Assembly (NCBI GenBank): GCA_030425615.1
Contig: JAUIAI010000215.1
Span: 1-5,668 of the forward strand
Origin: Gammaproteobacteria bacterium
GTDB taxonomy: Bacteria; Pseudomonadota; Gammaproteobacteria; Burkholderiales; Burkholderiaceae_E
Length of the DNA stretch: 5,668 bases
Direction of reading: 5' to 3'
Notes under the pieces: model-generated
Told to the model about the DNA's origin: nothing
Seen by the model: only the letters and a program-made list of their open reading frames with translations
Database searches by the model: none
Program-made: the position numbers and the translations under genes
Part shown: positions 1-4,690 of the stretch, piece by piece
Numbering within the stretch: position 1 is the first letter of the stretch
Layout of the letters: each line of letters opens with the position of its first letter

Positions 1-509
1 CCCGCGCCCAGACGGCCCTGATCGCGCACGGCCACCAGCAGCATGAGCACCGCGGCCAGCCCGGCGAATGCCGGGACCGCCGCGAAGGGCAGCGCCTTGC
101 TCATGCCGTAGATCATCGTCAGACGGGTGGTGCCACGGCCGACGAGCCCGATGCCGTAAAGGAACAGGAACAGGAAGAACGCGAACGACAGCGCATCGAT
201 GAAGCCCAGCAGCAGGCGCTGGGCGCCGTGGGGCAGGGCGGTGAAGAGGAACTGCACGCCGATGTGCTCGCGCCGCACGATGCAGGCCGCTGCCGCCAGC
301 AGCGCGAGCCAGATCATCAGGTAGCGCGCCGCCTCTTCCATGAATGTGAACGGCAGCGGCACCGCGTAGCGCACGAGCACGCCGAACCAGACATCGAGGA
401 CCAGCAGCGCGAGCAGGACGATGCAGGCCCGGTCGATCCAGCGACCCAGGTGCTGCGCGAGTCGGTCGGCGGTGAGTGCCCAGGGGGGCGGGACGGGCGT
501 TGCGGACAT
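1..509 (-). CDS. TRAP transporter small permease, DctQ family (3' end off window)
   Basis: This is the small integral-membrane subunit of a tripartite ATP-independent periplasmic (TRAP) transporter. It partners the large DctM permease in sodium-driven uptake of substrates, often carboxylates, delivered by a periplasmic binding protein. The 169 visible residues show four hydrophobic segments at about 28-46, 60-78, 99-121 and 141-161. The family signature is clear: Arg47-Tyr48 after helix 1, the acidic pair Glu58-Glu59 at the start of helix 2, and His82-Ile83 after it. The length is already close to the usual 160-190, so the stop probably lies just beyond the left edge, with dctM likely next. 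The start is uncertain. ATG at 509 is used, but an in-frame ATG at 557 would add 16 residues, and neither has a clear Shine-Dalgarno sequence. No dctP-type gene lies directly upstream. The family call is firm; the substrate cannot be told. Confidence 0.88.
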   Translation of the reverse strand, partial: MSATPVPPPWALTADRLAQHLGRWIDRACIVLLALLVLDVWFGVLVRYAVPLPFTFMEEAARYLMIWLALLAAAACIVRREHIGVQFLFTALPHGAQRLLLGFIDALSFAFFLFLFLYGIGLVGRGTTRLTMIYGMSKALPFAAVPAFAGLAAVLMLLVAVRDQGRLGA

Positions 510-643
510 GGCTGGCCAGGGACGGGCCGGCACAAGGGGCGCGCGCCGGCGATCCATGGTCAGTCGCAAGCGCCGTGCCAGTCAGGCGTGATCGCCGCCC
601 GGGGCGGCGCCGGGGCCAGGCGCCCGGCTAGGAACGGCTTGGG

Positions 644-660
644 CGCCCCATAATGGGGCG
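644..660. repeat. Inverted repeat, 7-base arms with 3-base spacer
   Basis: The arms CGCCCCA (644-650) and TGGGGCG (654-660) are perfect complements around TAA. The element lies about 95 bases past the lipoprotein stop and about 135 bases before the TRAP start, on the transcribed minus strand. It could be an operator for the TRAP genes or part of a weak terminator for the lipoprotein gene. The three-base spacer is short for an RNA loop, which slightly favours a DNA-level protein site. There is no direct evidence for either role. Confidence 0.4.
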
Positions 661-731
661 TTATTCGATCTGCTCTGGTGCGTCGGCGCGGAGGCGCGCC
701 CCGCGTCAGGCAGGAATCACGGCGGCCGGAG

Positions 732-752
732 CCGGCTCACCGCGGCAGCCGG
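732..752 (-). terminator. Weak hairpin just past lipoprotein stop
   Basis: The arms CCGGCT (732-737) and AGCCGG (747-752) flank a 9-base loop and begin four bases beyond the lipoprotein stop codon at 756-758. The position suits a transcript end or 3'-end stabiliser. No T-run follows on the minus strand, so it would not be a standard Rho-independent terminator. GC-rich DNA produces such repeats by chance, hence the low confidence. Confidence 0.25.
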
Positions 753-755
753 TTC

Positions 756-1895
756 TCAGAGGATCGTCACCTGATCGCCGACGAAGCTCGCGACGACGAC
801 ATAGGTGCCGGAGGCGCCGGCCGCGTCGATCTGGACGCTGAACGTGGCGGTGCCCGCGTCGGCCGCGGTCACCAGGAGGGTGGCGGTGCCGCCGCCCGCG
901 CCCGTGATGGTCAGGCTGGAACCGGGCTGCGGGATACCGCCGATCACCTGCCAGGAGCCGAAGCTGATTCCCACGTAGCCGTCCGTTCCCACGCCGGTGA
1001 CGGCGCTGCCGCCGGAGACGGTGAAGTTCTGATCGTCGGTGAACTCGGTCTGCAGGTTGGAGATGCGCTCGCCGTCGATCAGCAGGCTGACACCGCCCTG
1101 GGAGAAGGTCATTTCGAGCGTGAAGTTCTCGGGGCCGAAGCTCTCACCGCCTTCGATGCCCGACAGGTTCTCGGCTTCGATGCGCAGCCCGCCCGTCACC
1201 GAACCGCCGGACGTGACCAGGGTCTCCGTCACGACCAGACTCACCGTGCCGTTGAGGCTGAACAGGCCGGTCCGCGTGGCCGTGACCGTGAGATTCGTGT
1301 AGCTGATCGTCAGCCGCGTGCCGGTCGGCAGGGAATCGCCACCCGGCGACACGCCCTCCGGAGTCACCAGCGTGATCGAACCGGTGCAGCCGGTGATGAG
1401 GTCGTCGTTGCCCTCGAACGCGTCCCCCACCGGGTAGACGTCGGAGCAGGCCACCGAGTTCACCCCCTTCGCGATTCCGGAGACGGTCCCCAGCACGGTC
1501 TTGAGCGCCGGCCCGGCGGCCAGGCCCCCGGAGCCGGCGGCCGTCGGGGCGACCAGCGAGAGACCGCCGTTGTTGACCCGCTTAAAGCTTTCGTTGGCCG
1601 AGGCGAGATCGCCGTCGGCCCCGAGCACCGCGCCCGCCAGCGCACGCGCCTCGTCCTCGCTCACCGCCAGTGTCTTGGTCGCGGACGCCGGCACCGGGTC
1701 GGACGCACTGCCGCCGGTCGTAGGACCCGGCCCGCCGCCGGCACCGCCGCCGCCACATGCCGCCAGCAGGGACAGGCAGAGGGCGAGCGTCACGGCCCGC
1801 GGGCCGCTTGTCCACGCCGGGCCGGGCCGGAAGCTTCGGGACCGGGCCGGGCCACGGTGGATGAGTTCACGATCGGTGGAGGGCTCGGCTATCAT
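756..1895 (-). CDS. Putative lipoprotein, beta-rich, family not recognised
   Basis: I do not recognise this 379-residue protein. A hydrophobic stretch ends in the lipobox Leu-Ala-Ala-Cys with Cys47, predicting signal peptidase II processing and membrane anchoring by lipid. After the cysteine comes a Gly/Pro/Ser-rich linker (about 48-65), a short helical stretch (about 75-110), then a long body rich in Thr, Val, Gly and Ser with alternating patterns typical of beta strands (about 170-379). Cys150 and Cys170 could form a disulfide. ATG 1895 is chosen because an Arg-rich stretch then precedes the hydrophobic core and a candidate promoter sits about 30 bases upstream. The n-region is long at about 34 residues. 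The TTG at 1943 would lie upstream of the promoter, and the GTG at 1793 would leave no positive n-region. It is divergent from the MBL gene and stands alone on its strand. Lipoprotein status is fairly safe; function is unknown. Confidence 0.75.
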   Translation of the reverse strand: MIAEPSTDRELIHRGPARSRSFRPGPAWTSGPRAVTLALCLSLLAACGGGGAGGGPGPTTGGSASDPVPASATKTLAVSEDEARALAGAVLGADGDLASANESFKRVNNGGLSLVAPTAAGSGGLAAGPALKTVLGTVSGIAKGVNSVACSDVYPVGDAFEGNDDLITGCTGSITLVTPEGVSPGGDSLPTGTRLTISYTNLTVTATRTGLFSLNGTVSLVVTETLVTSGGSVTGGLRIEAENLSGIEGGESFGPENFTLEMTFSQGGVSLLIDGERISNLQTEFTDDQNFTVSGGSAVTGVGTDGYVGISFGSWQVIGGIPQPGSSLTITGAGGGTATLLVTAADAGTATFSVQIDAAGASGTYVVVASFVGDQVTIL

Positions 1896-1932
1896 CGTCT
1901 GATCCGGGTCGGGGTCGGAAGTGGCCTCACGG

Positions 1933-1960
1933 ATAGTACCCAACGTCGGCGGGCGGACAA
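1933..1960 (-). promoter_or_regulatory. Candidate sigma-70-type promoter for the lipoprotein gene
   Basis: Reading the minus strand, TTGTCC (1960 to 1955; 4 of 6 matches to TTGACA) is followed after 16 bases by TACTAT (1938 to 1933; 4 of 6 matches to TATAAT, including the key TA at the start and AT at the end). Transcription would start near 1926, giving a leader of about 30 bases before ATG 1895. The spacing and position fit, but both boxes are imperfect, and a match of this quality can occur by chance. Confidence 0.35.
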
Positions 1961-2032
1961 CCCCGACGGCCGCCGCACACGGCCGGCGAGGCGCAACGCG
2001 TCACATTCGCAACACTGCCGACATTCCCTCCT

Positions 2033-2036
2033 GGAG
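2033..2036 (+). promoter_or_regulatory. Ribosome binding site fixing the MBL gene start
   Basis: GGAG at 2033-2036 lies seven bases ahead of GTG 2044. The reading frame is open upstream to an ATG-initiated position near 1921, but the intervening 41 codons show no family similarity. This site therefore decides for the shorter protein. Confidence 0.7.
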
Positions 2037-2043
2037 CGCCATC

Positions 2044-3117
2044 GTGAGTGCCGAAACCGACAGGCATGGCCTGGTCTACCCGTTCGAGTCCCCGCCGCCG
2101 GCCGGCCAGGTGCTCGAAGTCGCCGACGGCGTGGTCTGGATCCGCATGCCGCTGCCGTTCGCGCTCGATCACATCAATCTCTGGGGGATCCGCGACGGCG
2201 ACGGCTGGACCATCGTCGATACCGGTGTGCAGACGCCCGAGACCGTGGCGGCCTGGCAGTCCCTGCTTCGCGGTCCGTTCGGCGGCGCGCCGGTGACCCG
2301 CGTCGTGGTCACCCACATGCATCCGGACCATGTCGGAATGGCCGGCTGGCTCACCCGTCGCTATGGATGCCGGCTCTGGATGACCCGGCTCGAATATCTC
2401 ACCTGCCGGGTGCTGGTCGCCGACACGGGCCGGGAGGCACCGCCCGACGGCGTGGATTTCTACCGTCGCGCCGGCTGGGACGCCGACGCGCTCGAGACCT
2501 ATCGCACGCGCTTCGGCGGGTTCGGCCGCCACGTCTACCAGCTCCCGGACAGCTACCGCCGGCTGGTCGACGGCGACGTCCTGCGGATCGGCGATCACGA
2601 CTGGCGGGTGATTGTCGGCATGGGGCATTCGCCCGAGCATGCCTGCCTCGCCTGCGATGCCCTCGGCCTGCTCATCTCCGGCGATCAGGTCCTGCCGCGC
2701 ATCTCGTCCAATGTGTCCGTCTTTCCCACAGAACCCGATGCCGACCCGCTGGGCGACTGGATGGAGTCGCTGGAGAAGGTTCGCGATTCGGTCGACGACG
2801 GCGTTCTCGTGCTGCCCGCGCACAACGCGCCCTTTCGGGGACTGCACGCCCGGCTGGACGCGCTCCAGCGCGGCCACCGGGTCTCGCTGGAGCGGCTGAC
2901 GCGCACGCTGGCGGAACCGAAGCGGGTCATCGACGTGTTCGGCGCGCTGTTCGCGCGCCGCATCGAGGGCAGCTCCGGTCTGCTCGGCATGGCCACCGGG
3001 GAGGCGCTCGCCCACCTGAACCACCTTCGTCATCGCGGTCTGGCGACCGCCGAACCGGACGAAGAAGGCGTGCTCTGGTACCGGGCGGTCGACACCGGGG
3101 CTGCTGCCGGCGCATGA
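2044..3117 (+). CDS. MBL-fold metallo-hydrolase
   Basis: This 357-residue protein belongs to the metallo-beta-lactamase superfamily and is probably a cytoplasmic, metal-dependent hydrolase. No signal peptide is seen. The N-terminal strands run through a Pro-Leu-Pro-Phe-Ala-Leu-Asp-His-Ile-Asn stretch to a Val-Asp-Thr-Gly turn (about 58-61). All the usual ligands are visible: His91, His93, Asp95 and His96 in THMHPDH, His195 in GHSPEH, Asp214 in SGDQ and His260 in LPAHN. The last 100 residues are basic and helical and may form the winged-helix-like cap seen in LACTB2-type members. Length is normal and nothing is truncated. GTG 2044 has GGAG seven bases upstream. It is transcribed alone: divergent from the lipoprotein gene and convergent with the NIPSNAP gene, with a hairpin between. 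The fold is certain. The substrate cannot be inferred; thioesters are one possibility, and a true beta-lactamase is unlikely from the overall layout. Confidence 0.93.
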   Translation: MSAETDRHGLVYPFESPPPAGQVLEVADGVVWIRMPLPFALDHINLWGIRDGDGWTIVDTGVQTPETVAAWQSLLRGPFGGAPVTRVVVTHMHPDHVGMAGWLTRRYGCRLWMTRLEYLTCRVLVADTGREAPPDGVDFYRRAGWDADALETYRTRFGGFGRHVYQLPDSYRRLVDGDVLRIGDHDWRVIVGMGHSPEHACLACDALGLLISGDQVLPRISSNVSVFPTEPDADPLGDWMESLEKVRDSVDDGVLVLPAHNAPFRGLHARLDALQRGHRVSLERLTRTLAEPKRVIDVFGALFARRIEGSSGLLGMATGEALAHLNHLRHRGLATAEPDEEGVLWYRAVDTGAAAGA

Positions 3118-3128
3118 CCGGCCCGGTG

Positions 3129-3159
3129 TTCGGGACACGACCCGGCGTCGTGTCCCGAA
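3129..3159. terminator. Hairpin between convergent genes, probable bidirectional terminator
   Basis: Arms 3129-3141 and 3147-3159 are perfect 13-base complements around the loop CCGGC. The hairpin lies 11 bases after the MBL stop and 9 bases before the end of the NIPSNAP gene on the other strand, so it can serve both transcripts. Neither side has a T-run, as is common for terminator-like hairpins in GC-rich genomes. It may act by stabilising 3' ends or together with Rho. Confidence 0.7.
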
Positions 3160-3168
3160 GGCCGCGCC

Positions 3169-3492
3169 TCAGAGGCCCGGGCCCCAGGGCGCGGAGAGCA
3201 TCAGCTTGTTGTTCTGAGCGCGCAGCATCGGGCGCAGCTTGGCTGCGAAGGCCATGAACGCGTCGTCCGAGAAGAGCCGGTTCCAGTGAGCCCGCCGTTC
3301 GTTGTCGTCCGCGAACTTCCAGAGGTGGATCAGCTGGTTCATGCCACCGATGTCGCCCGTGAAGTAGCCGACGAGGTGCTTGTCGAACCCCCCGGCCTGG
3401 AGGGCGGGATAGCCCTCGCTCTCGTAGAGCCGGCCGACCTCGCCCATCTTGCCGACCACCACGTCATAGGTACGCAACTCGAAAATGCTCAT
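3169..3492 (-). CDS. NIPSNAP family protein
   Basis: This small protein of 107 residues has the NIPSNAP domain, a dimeric alpha/beta-barrel-like (ferredoxin-type) fold. The family signature is visible: the opening Ile-Phe-Glu-Leu-Arg-Thr-Tyr strand (residues 3-9), a helix leading to a Gly-Tyr-Pro-Ala-Leu stretch, the middle strand around Leu-Val-Gly-Tyr-Phe, and Asn-Gln-Leu-Ile-His-Leu-Trp followed by a charged helix with Arg-Arg-Ala-His-Trp. Length is normal for a single-domain bacterial member, and no signal peptide is present. ATG 3492 is chosen because GGAGG (plus-strand 3499-3503) lies six bases upstream; an in-frame ATG at 3558 would add 22 residues unlike the family. The bacterial function is generally unknown. 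The gene is divergent from pstS and convergent with the MBL gene, so it appears to be a single-gene unit. Confidence 0.9.
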   Translation of the reverse strand: MSIFELRTYDVVVGKMGEVGRLYESEGYPALQAGGFDKHLVGYFTGDIGGMNQLIHLWKFADDNERRAHWNRLFSDDAFMAFAAKLRPMLRAQNNKLMLSAPWGPGL

Positions 3493-3621
3493 CTTCTGCC
3501 TCCACGTCGATTGGGTTGGGCCCCTCCGGTGGGAGGGAGGCCGAATGGTATGTGACAATTCCGGAAGGCCTGTCTACAGCGGGTCGTGGACCGCGGGCCG
3601 GAGCGAAGGCTGCCGAGTCGC

Positions 3622-3664
3622 CCGGCCGTCGAAACCCATGCATTCCGGCCGTCGAAACCCGTGC
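3622..3664. repeat. Direct repeat upstream of pstS, 20-base units at 23-base period
   Basis: The unit CCGGCCGTCGAAACCC occurs exactly at 3622-3637 and 3645-3660. The match extends through ATGC versus GTGC, giving 19 of 20 identical bases at a period of 23. The second copy ends 19 bases before the pstS ATG. A period near two helical turns places both copies on about the same face of the DNA, as for a tandem operator. A simple local duplication in non-coding DNA is the alternative. Confidence 0.6.
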
Positions 3665-3671
3665 GGCCGGC

Positions 3672-3676
3672 AGGAG
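3672..3676 (+). promoter_or_regulatory. Ribosome binding site fixing the pstS start
   Basis: AGGAG at 3672-3676 stands six bases before ATG 3683. The frame is open upstream to 3485, but those codons overlap the divergent NIPSNAP start region and the direct repeat and show no signal-peptide character. ATG 3683 is therefore preferred. Confidence 0.8.
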
Positions 3677-3682
3677 TCCAGC

Positions 3683-4690
3683 ATGCTCTCAATCCTTCGC
3701 CGCGTGGCCCTGATCGGCGCCGCGTCACTCGTTCCCCTGGCCGCCGCCACGTTCCCGGCGCCCATCTACGCCAAGTGGGCCGAGGACTACCACGCCGAGA
3801 CGGGCCACCAGATGAACTACCAGGCGATCGGCTCCGGCGGGGGCATCAAGCAGATCAAGGTGCGCACGGTGGATTTCGGCGCCACCGACGATCCCCTGAA
3901 CGCGCGTCAGCTCGAGCGGGGCGGTCTCGTGCAGTTCCCGGCCATCATCGGCGGCGTGGTGCTGGTGGTCAACATCGGGACGCAGCCCGGCGAACTGGTG
4001 CTGTCCGGGCCGGTCGTGGCGGCCATCTTCAAGGGTGACATCCAGAAGTGGAACGACGAGCGCATTGCCGGGCTCAACCCGGGGGTGTCTCTGCCCGACG
4101 CCCCCATCACGGTGGTCTACCGGTCGGACTCCTCGGGCACGACGGCCGTGTTCACCGGCTATTGCTCGGCGGTCGACCCGGCGTTCGAGAAGGCCGTCGG
4201 CGACGGCAAGACGGTGAACTGGCCCACGGGAATCGGCGGCAAGGGCAACGCCGGCGTGGCGGCCAATGTCACCAAGCTCAAGAACTCGATCGGCTACGTC
4301 GAGTACGCCTATGCCAAGCAGAACCAGATGGCGCACGTCGCGATGGTCAATGCCGCGGGCAAGACGGTGCAGCCCAGTGCCGAGTCCTTTGCCGCAGCGG
4401 CGGACGGCGCCGACTGGACGAGCGAGCCGGGCTTCGGCATCAGTCTGAACAACCAGGGCGCGGACGGCGCCTGGCCGATCACGGCGGCGAGTTTCATCCT
4501 GGTACACGAAAAGCCCGAGGACGCTGCCCGGGTGGCCGAGGCGTTGCGCTTCTTCAGCTGGGCATTCGACGCCGGTGACAAGGCCGCGCTGGCTCTCGAC
4601 TACGTGCCGCTGCCGGACTCCACCGTCTCCCAGGTGCGCGACTCCTGGAAGCGCGTCGTCGATGCCGATGGCAAGCCGCTGATCCCGTGA
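3683..4690 (+). CDS. pstS: PstS, phosphate ABC transporter substrate-binding protein
   Basis: PstS binds inorganic phosphate in the periplasm and delivers it to the PstCAB ABC transporter. The 335-residue protein aligns with E. coli PstS along its whole length. Expected phosphate ligands are all present: Thr23 and Phe24 (ATFPAP), Ser51 (IGSGGG), Asp69 (DFGATD), and Arg147, Ser151, Gly152 and Thr153 (RSDSSGT). Asp149, matching the E. coli Asp that discriminates phosphate from sulfate, is also kept. Other signatures are IGGVVL, WPTGIGGKGN and IGYVEYAYAKQN. The N-terminus has Arg6-Arg7 then a hydrophobic core to about residue 21, as in a Sec signal. The oddity is that the signal runs straight into ATFPAP: the usual Thr/Ser-Gly-Ala-Gly strand before it is missing, so cleavage would fall beside the binding residues. 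The gene overlaps pstC by four bases (GTGA), pointing to translational coupling in a pst operon. Confidence 0.95.
   Translation: MLSILRRVALIGAASLVPLAAATFPAPIYAKWAEDYHAETGHQMNYQAIGSGGGIKQIKVRTVDFGATDDPLNARQLERGGLVQFPAIIGGVVLVVNIGTQPGELVLSGPVVAAIFKGDIQKWNDERIAGLNPGVSLPDAPITVVYRSDSSGTTAVFTGYCSAVDPAFEKAVGDGKTVNWPTGIGGKGNAGVAANVTKLKNSIGYVEYAYAKQNQMAHVAMVNAAGKTVQPSAESFAAAADGADWTSEPGFGISLNNQGADGAWPITAASFILVHEKPEDAARVAEALRFFSWAFDAGDKAALALDYVPLPDSTVSQVRDSWKRVVDADGKPLIP

Larger units (their letters stand above)
510..755. other. Gene-free gap between lipoprotein and dctQ-like gene
   Basis: No convincing gene is seen here; the open frames crossing it are high-GC shadows. Both flanking genes read leftward, so the gap holds the 3' end of the lipoprotein transcript and the leader of the TRAP genes. 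It contains three inverted repeats: 732-752 (6-base arms), 644-660 (7-base arms) and a compact GC palindrome at 593-609. None is followed by a T-run on the minus strand, so none is a classical intrinsic terminator. I could not identify a promoter with confidence. If the TRAP gene starts at 557 instead of 509, the gap shrinks to 558-755. Confidence 0.6.
3493..3682. promoter_or_regulatory. Divergent spacer between NIPSNAP gene and pstS
   Basis: This 190-base spacer must carry the promoters of both flanking genes. For pstS, GTGACA (3552-3557) matches the -35 consensus in five of six places and is followed after 17 bases by the poor -10 candidate TACAGC (3575-3580). No clear Pho box (two CTGTCAT-like units 11 bases apart) is visible, although pst operons are usually controlled by PhoB. 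Other features are an inverted repeat at 3522-3537 (CCCTCC, 4-base loop, GGAGGG) and the direct repeat at 3622-3664. The promoter assignments are weak. Confidence 0.4.

Noticed and set aside
593..609. GC palindrome considered as a terminator
   Set aside because: The centre is a single base and the arms are pure G/C, so a stable loop would cost base pairs. It has no T-run and is common in GC-rich spacers.
1896..1943. TTG start at 1943 for the lipoprotein gene
   Set aside because: It would lie upstream of the candidate -10 box (1938-1933), has no ribosome binding site, and lengthens an already long n-region.
1921..2043. Upstream extension of the MBL gene by 41 codons
   Set aside because: The extension has no family similarity and overlaps the candidate promoter of the divergent gene. 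GGAG before GTG 2044 fits better.
1927..3138. Minus-strand open frame of 403 codons opposite the MBL gene
   Set aside because: The MBL frame has all metal ligands and a ribosome binding site. The antisense frame has neither family motifs nor a credible start.
678..3257. Very long plus-strand open frame of 859 codons
   Set aside because: It runs antisense to the lipoprotein gene and out of frame through the MBL gene. The translation is Arg/Gly/Ala-rich with no motif, which is typical of a third-position GC shadow.
3493..3558. Upstream ATG for the NIPSNAP gene
   Set aside because: The added 22 residues do not match the family, and GGAGG stands six bases before ATG 3492.
3546..3570. Possible Pho box around TGTGACAATT
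   Set aside because: The two half-sites at 11-base spacing match CTGTCAT in only about four and three of seven positions, which is not above chance.
3725..4507. Minus-strand open frame of 260 codons opposite pstS
   Set aside because: It is the antisense shadow of a certain pstS gene, with a low-complexity His/Arg/Gly-rich translation.
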